The notes below the pieces were generated by a model. That model saw nothing but the letters and a program-made list of their open reading frames with translations. It did not search any database and had not been told where the DNA came from. The translations under genes and the position numbers were made by a program. Positions 1-8,352 of a stretch of DNA of 64,000 nt are shown piece after piece. Origin of the DNA: Streptomyces sp. NBC_01233 (GTDB lineage Bacteria; Actinomycetota; Actinomycetes; Streptomycetales; Streptomycetaceae); the NCBI RefSeq assembly GCF_035989305.1, contig NZ_CP108514.1, positions 372,001 to 436,000 on the forward strand, read 5' to 3'. Each line of letters starts with the position of its first letter. The stretch's first letter is position 1.

Positions 1-437
1 AGCCGGAGGTTGTAGCCCCAGGCGGCCGCGACGCCGACGAGGTGCACCGCGCCGGCGAGCAGCCCGGCGGCCAGCGACAGCGGGACGCAGAGCAGCAGCG
101 CGACGGCTGCCGCCCTGGTCACGGTGGCGGCCGACACCGTACCTGCGACCAGGGGTTTGTCCCGGCGGCCGGTGGCCAGGTCACGGCGCAGGTCGGCCCG
201 GTCGTTGCACCATCCCACCGACAGCTGTCCGGCGGCCACCGCGCCCACGGTGACGGCCGCCCCCGGCAGGCTGCGGCCCGCGGCGGCCGCCAGGGCGGCG
301 CTGAAGAGGGTCACGGCGGTCGCGGGAAGCGGGTGGCACGCCGCGAACAGGCCGGTCACCGTACGTCCGGACCTCGCCGGCCTGCGGCTCTCGGTGGGGG
401 CGGTCGTCTCTGGGGTCTGCGGGGTTCGTGCGGGCAC
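1..437 (-). CDS. UbiA-family prenyltransferase, partial (runs off left edge)
   Basis: This is the amino-terminal part (about 145 residues) of a UbiA-type membrane prenyltransferase, which attaches an isoprenoid chain to an aromatic or similar acceptor. The Asp-rich diphosphate/Mg-binding loop is visible as WCNDRADLRRDLATGRRDK, matching the NDxxDxxxD signature, and lies between Ala/Leu/Val-rich membrane segments. The GTG at 437-435 is taken as the start because an in-frame TAG lies four codons upstream. The gene is divergent from the srsABC-like operon with only 76 bp between starts, so the two may share control and the prenyltransferase may act on a related phenolic or quinone product. The C-terminal second Asp-rich motif is outside the window. 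Confidence 0.85.
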   Translation of the reverse strand, partial: MPARTPQTPETTAPTESRRPARSGRTVTGLFAACHPLPATAVTLFSAALAAAAGRSLPGAAVTVGAVAAGQLSVGWCNDRADLRRDLATGRRDKPLVAGTVSAATVTRAAAVALLLCVPLSLAAGLLAGAVHLVGVAAAWGYNLR

Positions 438-513
438 GGCGACACGCTATGCGGCGCCGCGCCCGGTTCGCCTGATTCATAACGATGTGTCAGTTATTTC
501 CTATGGTGAATCA
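438..513. promoter_or_regulatory. Divergent promoter region with inverted repeats
   Basis: This 76-bp gap separates the divergent prenyltransferase and type III PKS genes and is unusually AT-rich for the window. An inverted repeat ATAAC (479-483) / GTTAT (493-497) sits in it, and an ACACGTGT palindrome overlaps the srsA-like start region. These are plausible operator half-sites for one regulator controlling both directions. No regulator gene is adjacent within the window, so the assignment rests only on position and symmetry. Confidence 0.4.
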
Positions 514-1575
514 ATGACACGTGTTCTGGCAGTGCGCAGCGTGTTCCCGCCCCATCTCCACCCCCAGGCCGAGATCACGGAGGCGCTCGCCCGCTTCCTG
601 CCGTCCGGCTCCGATACCGCCCTGCTGCGCCGGGTCCACGCCTCGGTGCGCGTGGAGCGCCGCCATCTCGCGCTCCCGCTGGAGCGTTACGGGCCGGCGA
701 ACGACTTCGGCACGACGAACGCCCTGTTCGTCGAGACGGCCCTGGAACTCGGCGCCCGCGCCCTCGAACTGGCCCTCGCCGACGCCGGCCTGGCGGCGCA
801 CGAGCTCGATCTGGTCATGTCGACCACGGTGACCGGGCTCGCGACACCCTCGCTGGAGGCCCGCCTCGCCACCCGCGCCGGGCTCCGGCCCGATGTGCGG
901 CGGGTGCCGCTCTTCGGCCTCGGCTGCGCCGCCGGCGCCGCCGGGGTCGGCCATCTCCACGACCATCTGACGGGCCGCTCCGGGCACGCGGCCCTGCTGC
1001 TGTCCACCGAGCTGTGTTCGCTCACCCTCCAGTCCACGGACACCTCGATGGCGAATCTGGTGGCCGGGGCCCTCTTCGGCGACGGCGCGGGCGCCCTGCT
1101 CGCGGTGGGCCGCGACCATCCCCTGCACGCCACCGGCGCCGGGCCCGAGGTGGTGGCCGCCCGCAGCCGGCTCTATCCGGGCACCGAGCACCTCCTCGGC
1201 TGGGACATCGGCCACTGGGGCATGCGCATGGTGCTCGGCCGCGAGCTCCCCGACCTGGTCAGACTGCACGTGGCCGAGGAGGTCGAGACCTTCCTCGCCG
1301 CCCACGAGCTGAAGCCCGCGGACGTCGACGCGTGGATCTGCCATCCCGGCGGCCCGAAGATCCTCGACACGCTCTCGGACGCGCTCGCCCTGCCGGAGCA
1401 GGCCTTCGCCGCGAGCCGGCGCTCCCTGGCGGCCGCGGGCAACCTCTCCTCCGCCTCGGTCCTGCACATCCTGGACGGCGTCCAGAGCGCGGGGCCGCCG
1501 CCGCCCGGTTCGGTCGGGCTGATGCTCGGCTTCGGCCCGGGCTTCGCCTCCGAACTCGTCCTCCTCCGCTGGTGA
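514..1575 (+). CDS. srsA: Type III polyketide synthase, SrsA-like alkylresorcinol synthase
   Basis: This 353-residue chalcone-synthase-fold enzyme would condense fatty acyl-CoA starters with malonyl/methylmalonyl-CoA to make phenolic lipids. The catalytic Cys is in GLGCAAG at residue 138, the His in WICHPGGPKILD at residue 277, and the Asn in GNLSSASVLHILD at residue 310, the complete Cys-His-Asn triad in canonical order. The ATG at 514 is chosen because homology-like sequence starts there (MTRVLAVRSVFPP); upstream in-frame codons overlap the divergent gene. It heads a tight three-gene operon with a methyltransferase and an FAD monooxygenase, the same arrangement as srsABC of S. griseus, where the products are alkylresorcinols and alkylquinones. 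The symbol is assigned on that synteny. Confidence 0.85.
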   Translation: MTRVLAVRSVFPPHLHPQAEITEALARFLPSGSDTALLRRVHASVRVERRHLALPLERYGPANDFGTTNALFVETALELGARALELALADAGLAAHELDLVMSTTVTGLATPSLEARLATRAGLRPDVRRVPLFGLGCAAGAAGVGHLHDHLTGRSGHAALLLSTELCSLTLQSTDTSMANLVAGALFGDGAGALLAVGRDHPLHATGAGPEVVAARSRLYPGTEHLLGWDIGHWGMRMVLGRELPDLVRLHVAEEVETFLAAHELKPADVDAWICHPGGPKILDTLSDALALPEQAFAASRRSLAAAGNLSSASVLHILDGVQSAGPPPPGSVGLMLGFGPGFASELVLLRW

Positions 1576-1580
1576 CCCCG

Positions 1581-2279
1581 ATGAACGCGATGGACTCCAT
1601 GCCCCTCATGCCCCTCATCCCATCCATGACCTCCTTGCCATCCATGACCTCCGCGGCCTTCCCGGCCGACGCGACCCTCCCGGCCGAGGTGACCCTCCCG
1701 GGCTCCGTGACCGTGCCGGCCTCCCTGGTCCCGTACCTCCTGCTCATCGGCCTCGTCGTCGTCGAGCGCCTGGCCGAGCTGATCACGGCCCGCCGCCACA
1801 CCGCCTGGAGCCTGGCCCGGGGCGGCCGCGAGTACGGCCGCGGCCACTACCCGGCCATGGTCGCCCTGCACGCCGCGCTGCTGGTGGGCTGCGTGGTGGA
1901 ACCCTGGGCGGCCGGCCGGCCGTTCGTCCCCCTGCTCGGCTGGTCGGCCCTCGGCGTCGTCGTGGCCGCCCAGGGCCTGCGCTGGTGGTGCATCGCCACC
2001 CTCGGACGGCGCTGGAACACCCGCGTGCTCGTCGTCCCCGGCCTGCCGCTCGTGGAGGCGGGACCGTACCGCCTGCTGCGCCACCCCAACTACGTGGCCG
2101 TGGTCGCGGAAGGGGTCGCGCTGCCGCTGGTGCACACGGCCTGGCTGACCGCACTGGGCTTCACCGTGCTCAACCTGCTCCTGCTGCGCGTCCGGATCGG
2201 CTGTGAGGACGCCGCCCTGACGGACGGCGGCCGGCTGCGCGCGCCCGCCTCCGTCCCGTCCGCGGGGGCCGCCCCGTGA
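1581..2279 (+). CDS. srsB: Isoprenylcysteine carboxyl methyltransferase-family enzyme, SrsB-like
   Basis: This is a membrane methyltransferase of the ICMT family. Hydrophobic segments begin at VPYLLLIGLVVVERLAEL, and the SAM-binding C-terminal motif is GPYRLLRHPNYVAVVAEG. In S. griseus the SrsB protein O-methylates the alkylresorcinol made by SrsA, which is the expected role here. The ATG at 1581 has GGTGA five bases upstream. An alternative in-frame GTG at 1572 overlaps the srsA stop as GTGA. The first 50 residues are an odd low-complexity Met/Pro/Ser run built from short imperfect DNA repeats and are not part of the enzyme fold, so the true start could lie later. The stop overlaps the next gene (GTGA at 2276), indicating translational coupling. 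Confidence 0.8.
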   Translation: MNAMDSMPLMPLIPSMTSLPSMTSAAFPADATLPAEVTLPGSVTVPASLVPYLLLIGLVVVERLAELITARRHTAWSLARGGREYGRGHYPAMVALHAALLVGCVVEPWAAGRPFVPLLGWSALGVVVAAQGLRWWCIATLGRRWNTRVLVVPGLPLVEAGPYRLLRHPNYVAVVAEGVALPLVHTAWLTALGFTVLNLLLLRVRIGCEDAALTDGGRLRAPASVPSAGAAP

Positions 2280-3304
2280 TCGACCTGCTGATCGCGGGCG
2301 GCGGTCCGGCCGGGCTGGCCACCGCCATCCACGGCGCTCTCGCCGGCCTGGAGGTGGTGGTCGTGGAGCCGAGGCCCACGCCCATCGACAAGGCCTGCGG
2401 GGAGGGCCTGATGCCGGGCGCCGTACGCCGACTGCTGGAGCTGGGCGTTCCCGTGGCCGGGCAGCCGTTCCACGGCATCCGCTACGTCGACGGCGTGAGC
2501 GGCCGGCACGCGGAGGGGCTCTTCCGGTCCGGCCCGGGGCTCGGCGCCCGGCGGACGGTGCTGCAGGCCGCGCTGGCCGAACGCGCCGCACAACTCGGCG
2601 TACGGGTGCTCCGGCAGCGCGTCGACCAGGTGCGCCAGGACGTCCACCACGTCAGCGCGGCCGGACTCACCGCCCGCTACCTCGTGGCGGCCGACGGCCT
2701 GCACTCCCCCGTCCGGCGCGGGCTCGGCCTCTCTGCGCCGGCCGCGCCCCGCAGGCCGGCCCGCTACGGGCTGCGCCGCCACTACGAGGTCGCTCCGTGG
2801 AGCGACCTCGTCGAGGTGCACTGGTCCGCGCGGTGCGAGGCCTACGTCACACCGCTGGGACGCGACCGGGTCGGCGTGGCCGTACTGACCGCCGAACAGG
2901 CCCCGTTCGACGTACAGCTCGCCCGCTTCCCCCTGCTGGCGGAGCGGCTGGGCGCCGGGGCCGCCGGTACGCCGGTGCGCGGGGCCGGGCCGCTGCGCCA
3001 GGGGGCCCGCGTACGGGTGGCGGGGCGCGTGCTGTTCGTGGGAGACGCGGCGGGGTACGTGGACGCGCTGACCGGCGAGGGCCTGACCCTGGCCGTGACG
3101 GCGGCGGGCGAGCTGGTGCGCTGCGTACGGGCGGGTCGGCCGCAGGCGTACGAGCAGGCCTGGCGGGACCTGTCGCGCAGTTACCGCACCCTCACCGCGT
3201 CCCTGCTCTGGGCCCGTCACCAGCCGCGGCTCGCACCGCGGATCGTTCCGCTGGCCGCCCGGCTGCCACGGGTGTTCACGCGGGCGGTGAACCTGCTCGC
3301 ATGA
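2276..3304 (+). CDS. srsC: FAD-dependent monooxygenase, SrsC-like
   Basis: This 342-residue flavoprotein hydroxylase has the N-terminal Rossmann FAD motif LLIAGGGPAGLATAIHGALA followed by the acidic strand end VVVVEPR, and the second FAD motif VLFVGDAAGYVDALTGEGL near residues 255-275. These mark the group A / geranylgeranyl-reductase-like class. In the S. griseus srs pathway SrsC hydroxylates the methylated alkylresorcinol ring towards a quinone, and the operon position here supports the same step. The GTG start overlaps the upstream TGA as GTGA with a GGGGG ribosome site seven bases away. It is the last gene of the operon and is followed by a strong hairpin. Confidence 0.82.
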   Translation: MIDLLIAGGGPAGLATAIHGALAGLEVVVVEPRPTPIDKACGEGLMPGAVRRLLELGVPVAGQPFHGIRYVDGVSGRHAEGLFRSGPGLGARRTVLQAALAERAAQLGVRVLRQRVDQVRQDVHHVSAAGLTARYLVAADGLHSPVRRGLGLSAPAAPRRPARYGLRRHYEVAPWSDLVEVHWSARCEAYVTPLGRDRVGVAVLTAEQAPFDVQLARFPLLAERLGAGAAGTPVRGAGPLRQGARVRVAGRVLFVGDAAGYVDALTGEGLTLAVTAAGELVRCVRAGRPQAYEQAWRDLSRSYRTLTASLLWARHQPRLAPRIVPLAARLPRVFTRAVNLLA

Positions 3305-3306
3305 CA

Positions 3307-3337
3307 CGGCACCCCGCGCGCGGGGCGCGGGGTGCCG
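3307..3337. terminator. Bidirectional terminator hairpin between convergent genes
   Basis: A perfect 13-bp inverted repeat (3307-3319 with 3325-3337, 5-base loop) starts three bases after the srsC stop. It lies before the end of the convergent gene on the other strand. It can terminate both transcripts, as usual for GC-rich Streptomyces hairpins without a U-tract. Confidence 0.8.
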
Positions 3338-3358
3338 GTCGGGCGGAGGGTGCGCGGG

Positions 3359-4339
3359 TCAGGCCGAGTTCTCCTGACGGTTCCTCAGGGCCAGCCCGGC
3401 GAGGACCGCGCCGGCCGCCGCGCACAGCACGACGGTGACGCCCGCCCAGGCCAGGGTGCCGCCCACGGCGCCGGCCAGCGGGTCGAAGCCCGCCGATCCG
3501 CCGAGCACGTGCAGGGCCACGACTCCGGTGCCCGTGACCGCGCCGGCCCGCCACACCCCGGGGGTGTCCCGGAGCGCCACGAGGGCGCCGATTCCCAGGC
3601 AGAGCACCGTGACGAGGAGGGGCAGGAAGTCGGCGGGGGCCGCGGACGGCAGGGCCGTCAGGTCGGCCGGCAGGTGCAGGGCGCCACTGACCAGCAGGGC
3701 GAGCGCCACCGGCCAGCGCAGTACGTGCCGCAGCGCCGGGGAGCCGGCCGGTTCGTCGACGGGTGCGGTGCGTCGGCGCGGCTCCTGGTGCCGCTCCTGG
3801 TACGGCGCGTCGTACAGCTCCCTGTACGGCAGCTCGTACGGCTCCTCGAACCGCTCGTCGTACGGCTCGTCCTCGGGCTCGTGGTGGCGCTCCTCGTCGT
3901 CCGGCTCGGGGGGCCCGGGGGGCCCGGCGCGGCGCTGCCGGTCCGCCGTGCCGGGCTCGTCCTTCCCGAGGATGGTGACCAGCAGGGCCACGTCCTCGAT
4001 GGACCGTCCGACGGCGGCGGCGCGCAGCGTGATGTCCGCTTCGACCACCTCGTGCGGGGGCTCGCCCAGGAGGGCGACCATCCGTCGTACGTCCTGTACG
4101 GGCCGGGTCACGGCGGCCGTGCGCAGCGCCTCGTGTCCGGCGTCGGGCAGTCGGCCGCCCTCCTTGAGGAGGCTCACCAGGGCGGTGACCTCCTCGAGGG
4201 GACGGCCGGTGGCCGCCGTGTCCAGCAGGGTCCGCATGCGCTGTGTGTTCGGCGCGTCCGGCGCGTCCGGTGCGGTGGAGTCGGGGGTCCCGCGGCGGTC
4301 TTCGTGTGGCGTCGTCGCGAGGGTTATGGGGTCATTCAT
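3359..4339 (-). CDS. Streptomyces membrane protein with N-terminal helical repeats
   Basis: This 326-residue protein is not recognised as a characterised family. The N-terminal half carries three related units of about 27 residues, each with an RPLEEVTALVSLL-like core (RPLEEVTALVSLLKEGG, RPVQDVRRMVALLGEP, RSIEDVALLVTILG). A charged, Tyr/Glu/Pro-rich stretch (YDERFEEPYELPYRELYD) follows, and then four C-terminal membrane helices. The ATG at 4339 has CGGAG at a proper distance; a longer in-frame start at 4399 lacks one. The repeats look like a cytoplasmic interaction module tethered to the membrane. It is convergent with srsC and divergent from the carboxylesterase. Function is unknown. Confidence 0.7.
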   Translation of the reverse strand: MNDPITLATTPHEDRRGTPDSTAPDAPDAPNTQRMRTLLDTAATGRPLEEVTALVSLLKEGGRLPDAGHEALRTAAVTRPVQDVRRMVALLGEPPHEVVEADITLRAAAVGRSIEDVALLVTILGKDEPGTADRQRRAGPPGPPEPDDEERHHEPEDEPYDERFEEPYELPYRELYDAPYQERHQEPRRRTAPVDEPAGSPALRHVLRWPVALALLVSGALHLPADLTALPSAAPADFLPLLVTVLCLGIGALVALRDTPGVWRAGAVTGTGVVALHVLGGSAGFDPLAGAVGGTLAWAGVTVVLCAAAGAVLAGLALRNRQENSA

Positions 4340-4544
4340 GGAAAGCTCCGTTCGCCGACGCGCGGGTCTACACATCGCGCGCCGGTCATCGTGCGTCATG
4401 GGAAGCGCACGCTTTGTTACATTGAGTGCCAGTTCTGCTCACTGCGCCATTCGGGGCGGGCAAACGGGGGTCTCCATGCCGGACCGCCCCGGCCCGCCCG
4501 GGTCCTCCGGGGTCCTCCGGGGAAAGGTCGTCGGGGTGACCGCC

Positions 4545-6167
4545 ATGCGCCAGGTCCGTCGCCGGTTCGCACTGCTGCTGCCGGTGGTGCTGCTCCTGCT
4601 GGGCGCGGCCGCACCGCCGGAGCGGCCCGCTGCTGACACGGGTCCCGTCGCGGGCACCGACCGGGGGCCCGTACGCGGCCGGGCGCACGGCGCGTACAGC
4701 ACCTTCGAGGGGATCCCCTTCGCCACTCCCCCGACCGGTGCACTGCGCTGGCGGCTTCCGGAGCCGGCGCCCCGGTGGGAGGGCGTGCGCGACGCCGGAG
4801 CGCCCGGTCCGCGCTGCGTGCAGCTCCCGGCGATCGGGCCGGGCGGGCCGAGCGGCTCCGAGGACTGCCTGTACCTCAACGTCACCGCTCCGGCGGGCGG
4901 CCGCGACGCCGGGGGCCGGCTCCGGCCCGTCATGGTCTGGTTCCACGGCGGCGGCTTCTTCAGCGGCGCGGGTGATCCCTACCGGCCGGACCGGCTGGCC
5001 GTGCGGGGCGGGGCCGTGGTGGTAACCGTCAACTACCGGCTGGGCGTCTTCGGCCTGTTCGCCCATCCGGAGCTCGGCGGGGCCCCCGACTTCGCCCTGG
5101 CGGACCAGCGGGCGGCGCTGCGCTGGGTGCGGGCGAACGTGGAGGGCTTCGGCGCGGACCCGCGCAACGTCACCGTTTTCGGTGAATCGGCGGGGGCCCT
5201 CAGCGTCTGCGCCCACCTCACCTCCCCGGCCTCCGCGGGCCTCTTCCAGAAGGCGATCGTGCAGAGCGGGTCGTGCTCGACCACGGTGCCTCCCCGGTCG
5301 CTGCTGCCCGGCCTCGGCGCGTACGAGCCCTTCGTGCCCGAGCGGCGGACGGTCGAGGAGGGTGTCCTGGCGGCGGCCCGGCTCGGCTGCGGGCGGCCCA
5401 TCGGAGTGCTGGACTGCCTGCGCCGCCTGGACTCCGGCGCCCTCGCGACCGCCGAACTGATGCAGCGCTTCTCCCTGGTCTCCTACGGCAACGGCACGCT
5501 GCCGATGGAGCCCCGGCGGGCGCTGGCGGCCGGACGGTTCCACCGGGTGCCGGTGATGCAGGGCGCCACGCAGGACGAGATGCGCCTCTTCCTCGCGCAG
5601 ACCCTGGCCGCGTATCCGATCGGCGACGAAGCCGCGTACCAGGCCCGGCTTGAGCTGTCCTTCGGCGCCTCGGCCGCCCGTGCCGTGGAGGCCGGCTATC
5701 CGGTGTCGGCCTACCCGACGCCGGCGGTGGCCTGGGCCACCCTGCTGACGGACGCGTCGTTCATCTGCCCGGCGTTGCGGGACGGCGGGGCGCTGGCCCG
5801 GCACGTGCCGACGTTCGAGTACCGGTTCAGTGACCGCGACGCGCCCAACTTCACCGGTCTGCCGGAGGTGCCGGGGCTGCCGTACGGCGCGGCGCACGGC
5901 TTCGAACTTCCCTACCTGTTCACGATGGCTCCGCTGACCGACCCCCAGCAGCAGCTCGCGGACCGGATGACCGGCTACTGGACCGGATTCGCCCGCACGG
6001 GCGTCCCTGCCGTGCCGGGAGCCCCGCAATGGGCGCGCCACGGATCGGCGGCGGCGGTGCTGTCCCTGGCTCCGGGCGCGGGCGGGATCCGTACGGTGGA
6101 CGCGGGGGCCGAACACCACTGCGCGCTCTGGGACGCGCAGTGGCCCGGGGTCACCACTTCTGGGTGA
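4545..6167 (+). CDS. Secreted type B carboxylesterase
   Basis: This 540-residue alpha/beta-hydrolase of the carboxylesterase/lipase type B family would hydrolyse carboxylic esters outside the cytoplasm. It begins with a Sec signal peptide (MRQVRRRFALLLPVVLLLLG, then AAAPP). The family marker EDCLYLNV is present, the oxyanion hole is WFHGGGFFSGA, the nucleophile Ser is in FGESAGALS at residue 215, a candidate acid is in GATQDEM, and the His is in AAHGFELPYLF at residue 451. The ATG at 4545 has GGGGTGA six bases upstream; in-frame alternatives are GTG 4536 and ATG 4476. Its 3' end overlaps the convergent lipoprotein gene by 17 bp. Confidence 0.9.
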   Translation: MRQVRRRFALLLPVVLLLLGAAAPPERPAADTGPVAGTDRGPVRGRAHGAYSTFEGIPFATPPTGALRWRLPEPAPRWEGVRDAGAPGPRCVQLPAIGPGGPSGSEDCLYLNVTAPAGGRDAGGRLRPVMVWFHGGGFFSGAGDPYRPDRLAVRGGAVVVTVNYRLGVFGLFAHPELGGAPDFALADQRAALRWVRANVEGFGADPRNVTVFGESAGALSVCAHLTSPASAGLFQKAIVQSGSCSTTVPPRSLLPGLGAYEPFVPERRTVEEGVLAAARLGCGRPIGVLDCLRRLDSGALATAELMQRFSLVSYGNGTLPMEPRRALAAGRFHRVPVMQGATQDEMRLFLAQTLAAYPIGDEAAYQARLELSFGASAARAVEAGYPVSAYPTPAVAWATLLTDASFICPALRDGGALARHVPTFEYRFSDRDAPNFTGLPEVPGLPYGAAHGFELPYLFTMAPLTDPQQQLADRMTGYWTGFARTGVPAVPGAPQWARHGSAAAVLSLAPGAGGIRTVDAGAEHHCALWDAQWPGVTTSG

Positions 6168-6888
6168 TGACGGTGTATTCGTCGGTGCGGAGCGTGAGGG
6201 TGCCCGTGTCGCCGTAGACCTGGCGTCGCCATGCGGTGAAGACGTCGGCGATCCGGCGGGCGTCCTCGGCAGCGCCCTTGCCCACCTCCCTGGTGGTGAA
6301 GGTGATGCGTGCCTCGCCGACCGTGCGGACCTTGCGGACGCGGGTCTCCCTGACACGGATGTCGGCGTCCTGCTCGGTGCGGCGCCTGTCGTAGTGGGCG
6401 TTGAAGTCCCGGGTCATGTCGAACCAGTCCGCCGGGCCACAGGGGCCACCGCCGTTCCCCATCTCGCCGTCGGTGGGCGGACCCTCGTATCCGCCGGTCT
6501 CCTGGTCCGTCGGCGGACCGGCGGGGGCTCCCGTGTCCTCGTCCGTGGGCGGACCCGCCGGGGCACCGGTGTCCTCGTCCGTCGGCGGACCGGCGTAGCC
6601 GCCCGTCTCCTCGTCGGTCGGCGGACCGGCGGGGGCTCCCGTGTCCTCGTCCGTGGGCGGACCCGCCGGGGCACCGGTCTCCTGGTCCGTCGGCGGACCG
6701 GCGTCCCCGCCGGTGCCCTCGTCCGTCGGCACGTCGAGGTCGCACTCGGCCGGCGCGAGCGTGGGGACGGCGGCGGGCGGCGCGGCCTGCCCCGCCCGGG
6801 TGGTCCCGCACCCCGCCAGAACGGCGCACAGGAGCCCCGCCACCATCACGCGTCCCGTCACGGACCTCGCTGCGATTGCCACGACCAT
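6151..6888 (-). CDS. Lipoprotein with eight 12-residue Pro/Thr/Asp/Gly repeats
   Basis: This 245-residue lipoprotein has a signal peptide ending in the lipobox LAGC, an acidic low-complexity linker of eight 12-residue repeats (core PTDEDTGAPAGP), and a C-terminal globular part of about 100 residues containing TRDFNAHYDRRRTEQDADIR and ending TLTLRTDEYTVITQKW. The linker probably spans the peptidoglycan and displays the C-terminal domain. The domain was not recognised. The ATG at 6888 sits directly on a GGGGG run; a GTG at 6882 has better ribosome-site spacing. The IS110 relic lies just upstream and may have displaced the native promoter. Confidence 0.75.
   Translation of the reverse strand: MVVAIAARSVTGRVMVAGLLCAVLAGCGTTRAGQAAPPAAVPTLAPAECDLDVPTDEGTGGDAGPPTDQETGAPAGPPTDEDTGAPAGPPTDEETGGYAGPPTDEDTGAPAGPPTDEDTGAPAGPPTDQETGGYEGPPTDGEMGNGGGPCGPADWFDMTRDFNAHYDRRRTEQDADIRVRETRVRKVRTVGEARITFTTREVGKGAAEDARRIADVFTAWRRQVYGDTGTLTLRTDEYTVITQKW
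6442..6729 (-). repeat. 8 x 36-bp coding tandem repeat
   Basis: Eight in-frame 36-bp units encode variants of PTDEDTGAPAGP. Some units are nearly identical in DNA, while others carry GGYAGP or GGDAGP endings. The mixture suggests expansion by slippage or unequal recombination. Confidence 0.85.
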
Positions 6889-6930
6889 CCCCCTTTGGTC
6901 AGCAAGAGGCGATCCCGGTCGTCCCGGTTC

Positions 6931-7672
6931 CGCCTCGATCAGCCGGCCTCCATCAGCGCTCTGCCGCTGGCGGTGGCAGGGGACATGGGCTGCCCGGTCG
7001 CCTACCTTCCCGGGCTGACGATGCGACGGATCGCCGATCTCCATCCCGGCGAGGCCAAGACCGACGCCCGCGACGCGTTCGTCATCGCGGACGCGGCCCG
7101 CGTCATGCCACACACCCTTCGCTCGGTCGATCTCGAGGACGAGACCATCGCCGAGCTGGAGATGATCGTGGGGTTCGACGACGACTTGGCCGGCGAGGCC
7201 ACCCGGATCAGCAACCGGCTTCGCGGCCTGATGACACGGATCCACCCGCATCTGGAACGAGTCCTCGGCCCGCGGATCCAGCACCCGGCCGTCCTGATGC
7301 TGCTGGAACGGTTCGGGTCCCCGGCCCAGATCCGCAAGGCCGGACGTCGACGGCTGATCACGTTGATACGTCCGAAGGCGCCGAGGATGGCCGAGCGGCT
7401 GGTCGAAGAGATCTTCACCGCGCTGGACGAACAGACCGTCGTGGTCCCGGGCACGGACGCGGCCGCGCTGATCGTCCCGAGCCTGGCCGGCTCGCTCACC
7501 GCCGTCCTTGACCAGCGCAAACTCTTGGCCGCTCGGATTGAGGAAGTGTTGGAGAACCACCCTCTTTCCAAGGTCCTGACGTCCATGCCGGGGATCGGCG
7601 TCAGGACCGGAGCCAGGATCCTCATCGACGTCGGCGACGGCAGTTCGTTCCCCCACCCGGATCTCAGCGACA
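6931..7672 (+). pseudogene. IS110-family transposase relic, truncated at both ends
   Basis: About 247 codons in one frame match the interior of a DEDD transposase of the IS110 family. Visible blocks are LDQPASISALPLAVA, YLPGLTMRRIADLHPGEAKT, DARDAFVIADAARV (two of the catalytic acids), SNRLRGLMTRIHPHLERVLG and LTSMPGIGVRTGARILIDVG. The first 45 or so residues with the first catalytic acid are missing, and the C-terminal serine-containing domain is replaced after position 7672. No element ends were found. It is a dead fragment between two lipoprotein genes. Confidence 0.85.
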
Positions 7673-7830
7673 AAGCCGGTGACCGGCATCGGGCCGCCGG
7701 TCACCCGGTACCGGTGGAAGTACTGTCCATCGTCGAGCTCCGCGCCATCCCCACCCGCACACCGCCCGGAAGGCCTCGGCGCGCGAGCGGTGGGCGCGGC
7801 CGTCGTAGGCCGGGACTTGTCCGCTGCGGC

Positions 7831-8352
7831 TCAGTTGACGGTGACGGTGTACGTGATGCGCTCGGGCGCCTGGGAGGGGGTGGTCGCCCCCGTGGTCGGG
7901 GTGGCGGAGGGCCCGGTCGTCTCGGGGGGCAGGGTGGAGGTGTTGCCCTGGCAGGTGGTGAAAGTGCAGTGCAGCAGCGTGAACCGGGTGGTCCCCTTGC
8001 CCTTGGCCTCGAAGGTGAAGGTGAGCCGGCCACCGGCACCGGCCACCGCTTCGCCGCCGGAATCCGACGCGTAGACCTGGCCGCGGCTGACCAGCACGGA
8101 GCTGTCGGGCTTGGGGTCGACCAGGTACCAGTACTCGCGGGTTGAGGCGTTCTGGTCGACCGTGAGCGTGAAGCGCTCGCCCGGCTCGGCAGTGATGCTG
8201 GTGTCCTTCACCGGGCGGCTCGCGGAGCCGCCGGCCGGTTCGTCGGTGCCGGACCCGCAGCCCGTGGCGAGAGCGAGGAGCGCGGCCGCCGCGATCGCTG
8301 CACCGCTCCTGCCACCGCAAAAGACATACGCCGTACTCGTTGGGGAGATCAC
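7831..8352 (-). CDS. Chagasin-like (inhibitor family I42) lipoprotein
   Basis: This 173-residue lipoprotein has an Ala-rich signal ending in LALATGC and a domain resembling chagasin-type inhibitors of papain-like cysteine proteases. Supporting strings are VKDTSITAEPGERFTLTV, STREYWYLVDP and GAGGRLTFTFEAKGKGTTRF, the last being the usual conserved GxGGxxxFxF...GxT loop. The classical NPTTGY loop is not intact (NASTREYW), so inhibitory activity is uncertain. A Thr/Pro tail ends ITYTVTVN. The GTG at 8352 is used, with a weak AAGG site. Immediately upstream on the same strand lies the relic of a cysteine-protease-like gene, a natural partner. Confidence 0.6.
   Translation of the reverse strand: MISPTSTAYVFCGGRSGAAIAAAALLALATGCGSGTDEPAGGSASRPVKDTSITAEPGERFTLTVDQNASTREYWYLVDPKPDSSVLVSRGQVYASDSGGEAVAGAGGRLTFTFEAKGKGTTRFTLLHCTFTTCQGNTSTLPPETTGPSATPTTGATTPSQAPERITYTVTVN

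Noticed and set aside
6442..6729. 36-bp periodic repeats as a CRISPR array
   Set aside because: There are no unique spacers, the units encode a continuous protein repeat and no cas genes are present.
7680..7830. Possible leftward gene tail (ELDDGQYFHRYRVTGG)
   Set aside because: Only a short coherent string without start, stop or family match. It is probably debris from the IS110 relic junction.
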